NCBI RefSeq assembly: GCF_025979885.1
Contig: NZ_CP110139.1
Span: 4,174,001-4,238,000, forward strand
Length of the DNA: 64,000 nt
Direction of reading: 5' to 3'
DNA from: Hymenobacter sp. YIM 151500-1
GTDB lineage: Bacteria > Bacteroidota > Bacteroidia > Cytophagales > Hymenobacteraceae
Shown here: positions 7,261 to 16,149 of the stretch, piece after piece
Position numbering within the stretch: position 1 is the first letter of the stretch
Layout of the letters: every line of letters begins with the position of its first letter
Program-made: the position numbers and the translations under genes
Notes under the pieces: generated by a model
Databases searched by the model: none
What the model was told of the DNA's origin: nothing
What the model saw: only the letters and a program-made list of their open reading frames with translations

Positions 7261-8757
7261 TTACACCGTCCGCAGCCTTTTCCCTTCCACAGCCGCTACC
7301 AGGACCACAAACCCCAGCACCAGCACTGCGTGCCAGGCATAGCGCAGCCACGCGGCCTCGAAGCGCACAAACCAGCCCAGCGCCACCACGCCCACGGCCA
7401 GCAGCAGCCACAGGCCCAGGCGGGCGGCGGGGTAGGGCACCGGGAAATGCCGCTCGCCCAGGCGCCAGCAGAGTATGGCCATGGTAAAATAGCAGACCAG
7501 CGTAGCCAGCGCCGAGCCCAGGTAGCCAAGCAGCGGAATCAGCAGGAAGTTCAGAGCCACCGTTAGCACGGCCCCGCCCAGGCTGATGTAGGTGCCGTAG
7601 TAGGTTTTGTCGGTGAGCTTAAACCATACCGACAGGTTGTAGTACACCCCCAAAAACAGGTTTGCCAGCAGCAGAATGGGCACCACCTCCAGCCCCTCGC
7701 GGTACTCGGGGCGCCGCAGAAACAGGGGGCCCAGCCAGTCGAGGTTGAGGCTCACACCCACAAAAATCAGGGCGCAGCACAACGTAAACCACTTCAGCAC
7801 CAGGGCAAACGTCAGGGGTGAGTTTTTGTCGTTGCTCTGGGCAAAGAAGAACGGCTCGGCCGCATAGCGGAAGGCCTGAATGACCAGCTGCATGAAGATG
7901 CTGAGCTTGTAGCAGGCCCCAAACACGCCCAGGGCCGCCAAGTTGCTTTGGCCGGGATAGAAGCCTTCGGGCAGCCAGAACTTCAGCATCAGCCGGCTCA
8001 GCATCTCGTTCACCATGCCAGCCAGGCCCATAACCATGATGGGCGCGCCGTACTGCCACAGGGCCGGCAGCTCGGGCCAGTCGAGGTGGAAGCGGAAGTC
8101 GCGCAGCTCCCGCCACAGCAGCGGCAGGTACAGGGCATTGGCCAGCAGGTTCATCAGAAACACGTAGCCCACGCCCAGGCTTGGGTTGTAGATGGCCGCC
8201 ACCAGGGGCCGCAACTGCGGCAGGTACTTGCCGGCGTACACATCGGCGCAAAACACCACGAAAAACACCGTCAGCGCCACATTCACCGCCACATTCAGCA
8301 GCCGGATGCCAGCAAACTTGCGGGCCTTGTTTTCCAGCCGCAGCCGGGCAAATGGGATGCTGACCACGGCGTCAATGCCCATGATCAGGGCCAGCCAGTA
8401 CACGTACCGCTTCAGGCCAGGGTAGCGCAACGCCTCCACAATGGGCGTGGCCAGCACCATGAGCAGCCCACTAATCACGGCGCTGCTCAGCAGCAGCAGG
8501 CTCAATACGCGGTTGTAGAGGGCGGCCCGGTCGGCGCCGGGGCGGTTGGCAAAGCGAAAAAACGAGGTTTCGAGTCCGTAGGTGTACAGAATGTTGAAGA
8601 ACGCCACGTAGGCGTACAACTCCGTCACGATGCCGTACTCGGCCGGCGCAAACCGCGCCGTGTAGATAGGCACCAGCAAGTAGTTGAGCACGCGCCCCAA
8701 AATGCTGCTCACCCCGTACACCGCCGCCTGCGAGGCCAGCTTTTTGGCTACGCTCAT
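7261..8757 (-). CDS. polysaccharide flippase (MOP/Wzx-like membrane protein)
   Basis: About 498 residues and almost entirely hydrophobic, with roughly 12-14 membrane segments. The N-terminal pattern KLASQAAVYGVSSILGRVLN and YTARFAPAEYGIVTELYAY is characteristic of oligosaccharide flippases of the MOP superfamily, which move lipid-linked sugar units to the outer face of the inner membrane. Start chosen at the ATG at 8757 (MSVAKKLAS); the 29 upstream in-frame residues are not membrane-protein-like. It lies upstream of dut on the same strand, separated by a hairpin repeat. Confidence 0.9.
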   Translation of the reverse strand: MSVAKKLASQAAVYGVSSILGRVLNYLLVPIYTARFAPAEYGIVTELYAYVAFFNILYTYGLETSFFRFANRPGADRAALYNRVLSLLLLSSAVISGLLMVLATPIVEALRYPGLKRYVYWLALIMGIDAVVSIPFARLRLENKARKFAGIRLLNVAVNVALTVFFVVFCADVYAGKYLPQLRPLVAAIYNPSLGVGYVFLMNLLANALYLPLLWRELRDFRFHLDWPELPALWQYGAPIMVMGLAGMVNEMLSRLMLKFWLPEGFYPGQSNLAALGVFGACYKLSIFMQLVIQAFRYAAEPFFFAQSNDKNSPLTFALVLKWFTLCCALIFVGVSLNLDWLGPLFLRRPEYREGLEVVPILLLANLFLGVYYNLSVWFKLTDKTYYGTYISLGGAVLTVALNFLLIPLLGYLGSALATLVCYFTMAILCWRLGERHFPVPYPAARLGLWLLLAVGVVALGWFVRFEAAWLRYAWHAVLVLGFVVLVAAVEGKRLRTV

Positions 8758-8894
8758 TTCAGTAATTAGGTAGTAGGAATTAGTAAGTAAGAAGTGATAG
8801 TCAGGACTCCATAATCGGGCTGGTAGGGCCTCCCTGCTGTTCACGGGCGACGAGGCTACTCAACTGCCAATCATTACTTCCTCATTATTAATTC

Positions 8895-9683
8895 TTAATT
8901 CCCCGTGAATACCGCCGGCCGCTTTTCCAGGAAGGCGGAGGTGCCTTCGCGGAAGTCTTCGGAGGCGAAGCAGCGGCCGAAGGCGGCCACTTCGGTCGGG
9001 TAGCCGGGCCGCTCCGGGTCAAAATAGGCATTCACGCAGTCGATAACCTGGCCCAGAGCCAGCGGGGCTTTGGTAAGGATGCGCGTGAGCAGCTGGGTGG
9101 TGAAGGCCATCAGCTCGGCCTGGGGTACTACGTGGTTTACGAGGCCCAGGCGCAGGGCCTCGTCGGCCTTCACCTGGTCGGCGGTGAGCATCAGCTCCAG
9201 GGCCTTACCCTTGCCCACCAGCTGGGTGAGGCGCTGGGTGCCGCCGTAGCCCGGAATCAGGCCCAGGTTTACTTCGGGCTGGCCAAAGCGGGCGTTGTCG
9301 GAGGCAATGCGCAGGTGGCAGGCCATGGCCAGCTCGCAGCCGCCACCGAGGGCAAAGCCATTCACGGCGGCCAGCACGGGCTTGGGGCTCTCCTCAATCA
9401 GCCGAAATGCCTCCTGGCCCTGCGCCGAGGCGCGCCGGGCCCCGGCCTCGTCCAGCTGGCTCAGGGCAGCAATGTCGGCACCGGCTACGAAGGCCTTCTC
9501 CCCGCTGCCCGTCAGGATGATGCCCCGCACGGCTTGGTCATCAATAGCCTGGCGCACGGCCGCGTGTATCTCGGCTATGGTGGCCGCATTCAGGGCGTTC
9601 AGCTTTTCCGGGCGGTTCAGCGTGATGGTTAGAATGCCGGTGGCGGCGTCGAGCTGGTAGAGAAGATTGGAGAAAGTGGCCAT
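8895..9683 (-). CDS. enoyl-CoA hydratase/isomerase (crotonase family)
   Basis: A 262-residue crotonase-fold protein. It shows the N-terminal LNRPEKLNALN motif, the oxyanion-hole segments AFVAGADIA and ALGGGCELAMAC, and the catalytic-glutamate region FGQPEVNLGLIPGYGGTQRL. The likely reaction is hydration of a trans-2-enoyl-CoA in fatty-acid or short-chain acyl-CoA breakdown. Family members with the same motifs also act as isomerases or other CoA enzymes, and no beta-oxidation partner is adjacent, so the substrate is open. A TATCTTTA element at 9717-9724 on the minus strand could be the promoter. Confidence 0.88.
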   Translation of the reverse strand: MATFSNLLYQLDAATGILTITLNRPEKLNALNAATIAEIHAAVRQAIDDQAVRGIILTGSGEKAFVAGADIAALSQLDEAGARRASAQGQEAFRLIEESPKPVLAAVNGFALGGGCELAMACHLRIASDNARFGQPEVNLGLIPGYGGTQRLTQLVGKGKALELMLTADQVKADEALRLGLVNHVVPQAELMAFTTQLLTRILTKAPLALGQVIDCVNAYFDPERPGYPTEVAAFGRCFASEDFREGTSAFLEKRPAVFTGN

Positions 9684-9931
9684 GCAGAAGCAGAGAAGAA
9701 GTCGGTGGGAACGGCGGTAAAGATAAAGTGAAAAGCCGCCGCCATTTGTCCCCCCAACCCGGCGCCTGCCACGTTAGGCGCCTGATGCAGCAGGTTAAGT
9801 GAAAAAGAGCGCCTCAACCTATTGAAACCGAATAGCTTGGGAGTGCTCAGACAGTAGGTGCGAGGAATGGGGAAAATTATATATTTACCAGTGCCGTCCG
9901 GGCACTTGTTTCACCTAAACTCCTTCTCGAT
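9684..9931. promoter_or_regulatory. divergent promoter region, hydratase gene / mscL
   Basis: A 248-base gap between divergent genes. On the minus strand TATCTTTA (9717-9724) and on the plus strand TATATTTA (about 9888-9895) are one mismatch from TAnnTTTG and sit 30-40 bases before each gene. No gene or repeat seen. Confidence 0.4.
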
Positions 9932-10354
9932 ATGGGCTTTGTTTCCGAATTCAAAGAGTTTATCGCCAAAGGCAATGTGCTGGACCTGGCCGTCGGCGTC
10001 ATTATTGGCGGGGCCTTCGGCAACATCGTGAAGTCGCTCACCGACGATATTCTGATGCCCATCCTGAGCCTGCTCACGGGTGGCCTCGACTTCAAAGACT
10101 GGTTTTTGGCTCTGGATGGCACCACCTACAAAACACTAGAGGAGGCCAAGAAAGCCGGCGCCGCTACCATCAACTACGGGCTGTTCCTGAACGCCGTCAT
10201 TACCTTCCTGCTGATGGCCTTTGCTATTTTCTGGCTGGTGAAGCTGGCCAACCGCTTCAAGCGGCCCCAGGAAGTTGTAGCCGTAGACCCCGGCCCCACC
10301 AAAGACCAGGTGCTGCTAACCGAAATCCGCGACGCCCTGCGCAACCGGAGCTGA
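9932..10354 (+). CDS. mscL: large-conductance mechanosensitive channel
   Basis: A 140-residue homologue of MscL, the pentameric channel that opens under membrane tension to release solutes during osmotic downshock. The signature is clear: MGFVSEFKEFIAKGNVLDLA at the N-terminus, the gating helix AVGVIIGGAFGNIVKSLTDD, a periplasmic loop, and the second membrane helix AVITFLLMAFAIFWLVKLAN. The cytoplasmic tail ends with a helical bundle segment containing LLTEIRDALRN. Length is normal for the family. It stands alone on the plus strand. Confidence 0.96.
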   Translation: MGFVSEFKEFIAKGNVLDLAVGVIIGGAFGNIVKSLTDDILMPILSLLTGGLDFKDWFLALDGTTYKTLEEAKKAGAATINYGLFLNAVITFLLMAFAIFWLVKLANRFKRPQEVVAVDPGPTKDQVLLTEIRDALRNRS

Positions 10355-10592
10355 CCGGCGGCGCTCCGTGCTCCGGGTTTTCACGGCGCTGAAAAGCGTT
10401 TTAGCAGGCCATTACCGGGGCCAGGGGGCTTGGAATTGCCTTCGGGCTACCGGAGCCAAACCGATGTGGAAGAGAAGTACGTACTTTGAACTAACTTCTC
10501 TGAGGGCCCGTTGCCGCGCTATACTCCAGGGCAGGATGGCGCAGTTGTTGCCGTTGGCCGTCCATTATTGCTGCTTGTTACCTTCTCCACTT

Positions 10593-11045
10593 ATGAAACA
10601 GCTTCTCGCCGCTACGGCAGTTGCCGTCGTTGTGCTGACTGCCGCTCCGGCCCGCGCCCAAAGCTCCGTTAGCCCCGACAACATCGGCCAGCCGCGCTCG
10701 GCCACCGAGTCTGCTCCGCGCAAAAAACGCAAATCCTCGCCTACGGATGTTGCCCGCATGCAGCAGCGCATGAGCATGAACCCCGACGAGGTGAAGCGCG
10801 ACCAGCAGATGGAAATTCTGGAGGCCCGCTCCGGCGCCACCGGCAACACCAGCTTCAACCGCTCGGCGGGCCCGGCCCGGCAATTCGACAAAGGCAGCGG
10901 CGGCTTTACCGTGCGCAAGTTCAAGGACAATCGTATTGGCACGGCCCGCCAGAAGCGCGGCCAAACCCGCCCCGCCGGCTACGTCGACCCCAAAGGCAAG
11001 CCGCTCAAGCACAAAAAGAAAAAGAGCTTCCTGTCTTTCCGATAA
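10593..11045 (+). CDS. small basic secreted protein, unknown function
   Basis: About 150 residues. Start set at the ATG at 10593 (MKQLLAATAVAVVVLTAAPA) because it begins a clear signal peptide ending ARAQ; the longer upstream frame (from 10368) has no coding character. The mature part is rich in Lys, Arg, Ser and Gly, with a Lys/Arg cluster near the start (APRKKRKSSP) and another at the C-terminus (KHKKKKSF). No known domain is recognised. A TACTTTG-like element at about 10481 may be the promoter, and a terminator follows at 11062. It is probably periplasmic or surface-exposed. Confidence 0.7.
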   Translation: MKQLLAATAVAVVVLTAAPARAQSSVSPDNIGQPRSATESAPRKKRKSSPTDVARMQQRMSMNPDEVKRDQQMEILEARSGATGNTSFNRSAGPARQFDKGSGGFTVRKFKDNRIGTARQKRGQTRPAGYVDPKGKPLKHKKKKSFLSFR

Positions 11046-11061
11046 GAACACTACCCCATGA

Positions 11062-11094
11062 AAAAAGCCCCGCAGCAGCGCTGCGGGGCTTTTT
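11062..11094 (+). terminator. Rho-independent terminator
   Basis: Stem AGCCCCGCAGC (11066-11076) and its exact complement (11080-11090) with a 3-base loop, followed by TTTTT. It is 17 bases past the stop of the small secreted protein gene. Confidence 0.85.
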
Positions 11095-11309
11095 GTTTCT
11101 TCGGCGCAGAACACGAGGCCACCGTTCGCCCCCGGACGCTTCCGAAGAAACCAGGTAAGCGGCCCTACCTTTTCTGGTCCGGGCTGCCGGCTGATGCAAA
11201 AGAATACGGAGGTAAAGCTAACTGCCCACCCGCCCTTCGTCAACCGCATAAGTATGTGAGAGAAGGCCTTGCATTAAGCTCTGTAAACAGCAAGTCGCCT
11301 GACTTTCAT

Positions 11310-11412
11310 GCTCCATCTGGCGTCCGCTGGTCGAAGCATCTCTACTGGGGGTAACTCCAATCGTGAGGACGAAGCGGGAGAGATGCATCGACCAGCGGAC
11401 GCCAGATGGAGC
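11310..11412. repeat. long inverted repeat, family A
   Basis: Arms 11310-11343 and 11379-11412 (34 bases each, beginning GCTCCATCTGGCGTCCGCTG) are complementary with one mismatch. They surround a 35-base spacer containing GTAACTCCAATCGT and GAAGCGGG. The element at 43786-43898 is homologous in both arms and spacer. Confidence 0.85.
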
Positions 11413-11490
11413 AGGACGGTCTTACTGCTTTCTATCGACCCTAATACATCCGGATGGCTCCCAGCTCGGCATTGGAGCCACCCTTATACG

Positions 11491-11524
11491 CAAACAGCCC
11501 CGGCTGCCGAGCCGGGGCTGTTTG
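11491..11524 (-). terminator. terminator after infB
   Basis: A 15-base perfect stem (CAAACAGCCCCGGCT at 11491-11505, complement at 11510-11524) with a GCCG loop, 28 bases beyond the infB stop on the minus strand. Confidence 0.8.
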
Positions 11525-11551
11525 TGTAATATACTGGGAGTGGGCCGCTGC

Positions 11552-14500
11552 TTACAGCGTCCGTTTCACTTCCTGTTCCTCGAAGCCTTCGATGTTGTCG
11601 CCTTCGCGCAGGTCGTTGAAGCCCTTGAGCGAAATACCGCACTCGTAACCCTGGCGTACTTCCGACACGTCGTCTTTGTAGCGCTTGAGGTCCTGAATGT
11701 CGCCGGAGTGCACCACGATGCCGTCGCGCACGAGGCGCACCTTGGTTTTGCGGGTGAAGGTACCGTCCGTCACCATGCAGCCGGCAATGGTGCCGACCTT
11801 GGTGATGTTGAACACCTGGCGCACCTCGGCGTTGGCCACCACCACTTCCTTCACCGTCGGGGCCAGCATGCCTTCCATGGCATCCTTCACCTCGTTGATG
11901 GCGTTGTAGATGATGGAGTAAAGGCGGATGTCAATCTGCTCCTGCTCGGCCAGCTTGCGGGCACTCTGCGAGGGCCGCACCTGGAAGCCGATGATGATGG
12001 CGTCGGAAGCCGAAGCCAGCAGTACGTCGGATTCCGAAATGGCCCCCACGCCTTTGCTGAGGATGTTCACGGCCACCTCCGGCGTGCTCAGCTTCAGCAG
12101 CGAGTCGGCCAGGGCTTCCACCGAGCCGTCCACGTCGCCTTTCACAATCACGTTCAGCTCCTTGAATGAGCCGATAGCCAGGCGGCGACCGATTTCGTCC
12201 AGGGTGATGTGCTTCTTGGTGCGCAGGCTCTGCTCGCGGGCCAGCTGCTGGCGCTGGGTGGCCAGTTCGCGGGCTTCGCGCTCCGTTTCCATCACCTGAA
12301 TCTTATCACCCGCCTGCGGGGCACCGGTGAGGCCCAGCACCTGCACGGGCGTAGCCGGGCCAGCCACTTTCATCTTCTTGCCGCGGTGGTCGGTCATGGC
12401 CTTCACGCGGCCGAAGTGCGGACCCGCCAGCACGATGTCGCCTACTTCCATGGTGCCGGTTTGCACCAGAATCGTGGTAACGTAGCCCCGGCCTTTATCG
12501 AGCGAGGCTTCAATGACGGTGCCCACGGCGTTGCGGTCAGGGTTAGCTTTCAGCTCCAGCAGTTCGGCTTCCAGCAGCACCTTTTCCAGCAGGTCTTCCA
12601 CGCCCAAACCGGACTTGGCCGACACTTCCTGGCTCTGGTACTTACCGCCCCACTCCTCCACCAGAATGTTGATGGCCGACAGCTCCTCGCGGATTTTGTC
12701 GGGGTTGGCCGCGGGCTTGTCAATCTTATTTAGGGCAATGACGATGGGCACGCCGGCCGCCTGTGCGTGGTTGATGGCTTCCTTGGTCTGCGGCATCACC
12801 GAGTCGTCGGCGGCCACCACGATGATGGCAATGTCCGTGACTTTGGCACCGCGGGCCCGCATGGCCGTAAAGGCTTCGTGACCGGGAGTGTCCAGGAAGG
12901 TGATGCGCTTGCCGGAGGCCGTGGTTACGTCGTAGGCGCCGATGTGCTGGGTGATGCCGCCGGCCTCACCCTTGGCCACGCTGGCGTTACGGATGTAGTC
13001 GAGCAGCGAGGTTTTACCGTGGTCGACGTGGCCCATGATGGTGACGATGGGCGCGCGCGGCTGCAAATCTTCCTCGTCGTCCTCAATATCAATGGTCGTT
13101 TCCTCTTCCTCGGCGCTCAGGAATTCCACGTCGTAGCCAAACTCGTCGGCAATGACGGTAATGGCTTCGGCGTCGAGGCGCTGGTTGATAGACACGAACA
13201 TGCCCATGTTCAGGCACACCTTGATAACCTCGTTCACCGATACGTCCATGAACGACGCCAGGTCGTTGGCCGAAATGAACTCAGTTACCTTGAGAGTTTT
13301 GGCATCCAGCTCGTTCTGGGCACGCAGGGCTTCCCGGTCCTCCGCAGCCATGTTGCGCTTGTCGCGGCGGTACTTGGCGCGGTTCTGCTGCTGACCCCGG
13401 CCGCCGCTGAGCTTGGCCAGCGTAGCCTTGATCTGCTCCTGAATCTGCTTGTCGTTTTGCTCCGGGGTAAGCGCCGGCGCTGGTTGGCGGTTGCCACCCT
13501 GGCCCTGGCCCGGACGGTTTTGTTGCCCACCGCCACCGGGGCGGTTCTGCTGGCCGGGACCACCGCCGGGGCGGTTTTGCTGGCCGGGGCCGCCGGGGCG
13601 GTTGCCGCCTTGCTGTCCGGTGCCAGCCTGTTGCTGGCCGGGGGCCGCGGGGCTGTTCATCGGAATGCGCTGGCGCTTCTTCTTGGCATCGGGGCCGAGG
13701 CCGCTCTTACGCACATCCGAAGACGCCACCGGGCGGGCACCACGCCCTCCACCGCCGCGCCGCGACGAATCCAGGGGCAGCTCAATCTTGCCCAGCACTG
13801 TCAGGCCTTTCAGCTGGTCGGCTTTGGCCACGATAGTACTATCATCGTTGCTGCTAGTGGCCGGCGCAGATGCCTCAGCCGTTACGGGAGCCGGGGCCGG
13901 AGCAGGGGCCGGCTGCGGAGCCGGGGCAGCTGGCTTGGGCGCTTCAGCCACGGGTGCTGGGGCCGGCTGCGGAGCCGGGACTGGAGCAGCCGGTTTGGGT
14001 GCTTCTACAACAGCAGCCGCGGGAGCAGCAGCAGGAGGAGCGGGTCTTGGGACTTCAGCTACGGGAGCCGGGGCCGGCTGCGGGGCCGGGACTGGAGCAG
14101 CCGGTTTGGGTGCTTCGGCCACTGGCGCGGGGGTAGGCACCGGGGCCGGAGCGGGCTGGGGAGCTGGGGCCGGGCGGGGCGGCACCGGACGGCCTTTGGC
14201 GTCTAGCTCAATCTTGCCCAGCACTTTCAAGCCGGGCGTTTTGGCGGATTCGGCAGGAGCGGGGGCAGCCGCAACTGGTGCCGGCTGCGGAGCCGGCGCG
14301 GCCGGCTGGGGCGCCGCTGGTTTGGCGGCGGGAGCGGGTGCAGCAGTGCCATTAGCTGCCTTGGGAGCCAAGGCAGGCTCGGCTGGCCGGGTTTGGGCAA
14401 CGGCCTCCAGCTCGCTCTGGCGCTTGGCCTGGCTGAGCTTGGCGGCTTCCATCTTATCCTGCGCCGACGATTCAAAGGCCTTGTTGAGCAAAGAAACTTG

Positions 14501-14635
14501 CTCCGGCGTTAGCTTGGTCGTCGGTTTGTTTTCGATGATGTGCCCTTTTCCCGCCAGAAAATCCACAATCGTGGATAAGCCAACGTTCAGGTCTTTGGCC
14601 GCCTGATTCAGCCGTTTGGTTGCTGCTTCCGCCAT
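11552..14635 (-). CDS. infB: translation initiation factor IF-2
   Basis: About 1027 residues. IF-2 is the GTPase that places initiator tRNA on the 30S subunit and promotes subunit joining. N-terminal IF2_N-type module (LNQAAKDLNVGLSTIVDFLA); then a very long Ala/Pro/Gln linker (about 100-330) and a Gly/Gln/Arg/Asn/Pro-rich segment; then the G domain with GHVDHGKTSLLD (about residue 533), DTPGHEAFT, NKIDK and SAKSG; then beta-barrel and C-terminal domains. The start at 14635 (MAEAATKRLN) is preferred because a TACCTTTG promoter element lies 33 bases upstream. Third gene of rimP-nusA-infB, also with its own likely promoter. Confidence 0.97.
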   Translation of the reverse strand: MAEAATKRLNQAAKDLNVGLSTIVDFLAGKGHIIENKPTTKLTPEQVSLLNKAFESSAQDKMEAAKLSQAKRQSELEAVAQTRPAEPALAPKAANGTAAPAPAAKPAAPQPAAPAPQPAPVAAAPAPAESAKTPGLKVLGKIELDAKGRPVPPRPAPAPQPAPAPVPTPAPVAEAPKPAAPVPAPQPAPAPVAEVPRPAPPAAAPAAAVVEAPKPAAPVPAPQPAPAPVAEAPKPAAPAPQPAPAPAPAPVTAEASAPATSSNDDSTIVAKADQLKGLTVLGKIELPLDSSRRGGGGRGARPVASSDVRKSGLGPDAKKKRQRIPMNSPAAPGQQQAGTGQQGGNRPGGPGQQNRPGGGPGQQNRPGGGGQQNRPGQGQGGNRQPAPALTPEQNDKQIQEQIKATLAKLSGGRGQQQNRAKYRRDKRNMAAEDREALRAQNELDAKTLKVTEFISANDLASFMDVSVNEVIKVCLNMGMFVSINQRLDAEAITVIADEFGYDVEFLSAEEEETTIDIEDDEEDLQPRAPIVTIMGHVDHGKTSLLDYIRNASVAKGEAGGITQHIGAYDVTTASGKRITFLDTPGHEAFTAMRARGAKVTDIAIIVVAADDSVMPQTKEAINHAQAAGVPIVIALNKIDKPAANPDKIREELSAINILVEEWGGKYQSQEVSAKSGLGVEDLLEKVLLEAELLELKANPDRNAVGTVIEASLDKGRGYVTTILVQTGTMEVGDIVLAGPHFGRVKAMTDHRGKKMKVAGPATPVQVLGLTGAPQAGDKIQVMETEREARELATQRQQLAREQSLRTKKHITLDEIGRRLAIGSFKELNVIVKGDVDGSVEALADSLLKLSTPEVAVNILSKGVGAISESDVLLASASDAIIIGFQVRPSQSARKLAEQEQIDIRLYSIIYNAINEVKDAMEGMLAPTVKEVVVANAEVRQVFNITKVGTIAGCMVTDGTFTRKTKVRLVRDGIVVHSGDIQDLKRYKDDVSEVRQGYECGISLKGFNDLREGDNIEGFEEQEVKRTL
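13900..14210 (-). repeat. tandem Pro/Ala-rich repeats inside infB
   Basis: DNA units containing GGAGCCGGGACTGGAGCAGC and GGGGCCGGCTGCGGAGCCGG recur several times within 300 bases. They encode near-identical protein phrases such as APKPAAPVPAPQPAPAPVAE. Recent copy-number change within the linker is likely. Confidence 0.7.
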
Positions 14636-14668
14636 TCTATGCTCGCGAACGATACTCGTATTCAGTTG

Positions 14669-14735
14669 CAAAGGTACTACTTTAAATCTTGCCGGGCGGC
14701 GCTAAAATCAAGCCGCCTGGCTTGGTTTTAGCGCC
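14669..14735 (-). promoter_or_regulatory. infB promoter element and upstream hairpin
   Basis: Minus-strand TACCTTTG at 14676-14669 matches TAnnTTTG and lies 33 bases before the infB start. Just upstream, 14698-14714 and 14719-14735 form a 17-base stem with one mismatch and a GCCT loop, in the nusA-infB gap. The hairpin could end or slow transcription from nusA. Confidence 0.55.
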
Positions 14736-14759
14736 TTTGCCGTACCGGCCGCCGCGCAC

Positions 14760-16046
14760 TCATTGCGCGTCGCCGGAATTTTGTTCTTCCTCGCTGGAGT
14801 TGTCGTTGTCCTCAAACTCCTGGCGAATCACGCGGAACAGCTCTTCCACGGTTTCTTCCTCCAGTTCCGTGCGGCGCACGATATCGTCTTTGCTGACGGC
14901 CAGCACGGAGCGGCCGGTATCGAGGCCGATTTTCTTCAGCTCGTCCAACACCCAGCCGTCAATCTCATCCTGGAATTCGTCGAGGGCAATGTCCTCTTCG
15001 TAATCTTCGGCTTCGCGGAACACGTCGATTTCCATGCCCACGAGCCGCGAAGCCAGCTTGATGTTGGCGCCGCCCCGGCCAATGGCCAGTGATACCTGGT
15101 CAGGCTTCAAGAACACCGAAACCCGGCCAGTTTGTTCGTTTATCTTCATCGACCCGATTTTGGCCGGCGACAGGGCCCGGGCAATGTACAGCTCCAGGTT
15201 GTCGGTGTAGTTGATGATGTCGATGTTTTCGTTTTCCAGCTCGCGCACCACGGCGTGAATGCGGGAGCCTTTCATGCCCACGCAGGCGCCCACGGGGTCA
15301 ATCCGGTCGTCGTAGCTTTCTACGGCCACTTTGGCCCGCTCGCCCGGCTCACGCACAATGTTCTTAATGGTGATGAGGCCGTCGTAGATTTCGGGCACTT
15401 CCTGCTCCATCAGGCGCTCCAGGAAAGCCGGCGCGGCCCGCGAAATAATGATTTTAGGCGTGCCGTTGATAACTTCTACGCGGTGCACCACGGCGCGCAC
15501 GGTGTCGCCCTTGCGGTAGCGGTCCTTCGGAATTTGCTCGCCCTTGGGCAGCACCAACTCGTTTTCGTCTTTATCGAGCACCAGGGCCTCGCGGCTCCAC
15601 ACCTGGTACACTTCGCCTACCACCACTTCGCCCACCTGGTCTTTGTAGGCTTGGTAGAGGTTGTCGCGCTCCAGGTCTTTTACGCGCTGAATGAGCGTTT
15701 GGCGGGCCATAAGCACGGCGCGGCGGCCGAAATCTTCCAGCTTTACTTCCTCGGCTACCTGCTCGCCAATCTCGAAGTCGGGCTCAATCTTCTGGGCTTC
15801 CGACAGCGGAATCTTGTCGTGGTCCCAGATATCCTCCGAGTTGTCGTCCACGATTTCGCGGTTGCGCCAGATTTCCAGGTCACCCTTGTCCACGTTGATG
15901 ATGACGTCGAAGTTGGCGTCGTCGGTGTACTTCTTGCGAATCATCGTGCGGAACACCTCTTCCAGGATGCTCATCATCGTGGGGCGGTCGATGTTCTTGG
16001 ACCGGGCGAATTCGGCAAATGATTCAATCAGGACGTGACTGTTCAT
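14760..16046 (-). CDS. nusA: transcription termination/antitermination factor NusA
   Basis: A 428-residue NusA, which binds RNA polymerase and nascent RNA to control pausing, termination and antitermination. Domains in order: N-terminal polymerase-binding domain (1-130), S1 domain (about 135-205, GEVYQVWSREALVLDKD), KH1 (VGACVGMKGSRIHAVV), KH2 (AIGRGGANIKLASRLVGMEI), and a short acidic tail ending in EDNDNSSEEEQNSGD. The alpha-polymerase-binding AR repeats of enterobacterial NusA are absent, as is usual outside Proteobacteria. It lies between rimP and infB, and the operon leader contains a terminator-like hairpin. Confidence 0.97.
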   Translation of the reverse strand: MNSHVLIESFAEFARSKNIDRPTMMSILEEVFRTMIRKKYTDDANFDVIINVDKGDLEIWRNREIVDDNSEDIWDHDKIPLSEAQKIEPDFEIGEQVAEEVKLEDFGRRAVLMARQTLIQRVKDLERDNLYQAYKDQVGEVVVGEVYQVWSREALVLDKDENELVLPKGEQIPKDRYRKGDTVRAVVHRVEVINGTPKIIISRAAPAFLERLMEQEVPEIYDGLITIKNIVREPGERAKVAVESYDDRIDPVGACVGMKGSRIHAVVRELENENIDIINYTDNLELYIARALSPAKIGSMKINEQTGRVSVFLKPDQVSLAIGRGGANIKLASRLVGMEIDVFREAEDYEEDIALDEFQDEIDGWVLDELKKIGLDTGRSVLAVSKDDIVRRTELEEETVEELFRVIRQEFEDNDNSSEEEQNSGDAQ

Positions 16047-16149
16047 TTTACTTAGCTTCTAGCTTCATGCTGCAGGCTGCAAGCAGCTTACCGGATGAAG
16101 GTTGGGTGAATAATAAAAAGCTTGAGGCTTGGAGCTAACAGCTGGCAGC

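Noticed and set aside
11310..11412. tRNA or structured small RNA gene in the hairpin
   Set aside because: No cloverleaf, no GGTTCGAATCC-type T arm, and the same element recurs in unrelated gaps; a repeat is the better reading.
12767..14206. 479-codon and overlapping 385-codon plus-strand ORFs opposite infB
   Set aside because: Low-complexity Gly/Arg/Ser and Gly/Ala mirror images of the Pro/Ala-rich IF-2 linker; not real genes.
13900..14210. Possible CRISPR-like repeats
   Set aside because: The repeats are in frame within infB, have no unique spacers of constant length and encode the linker.
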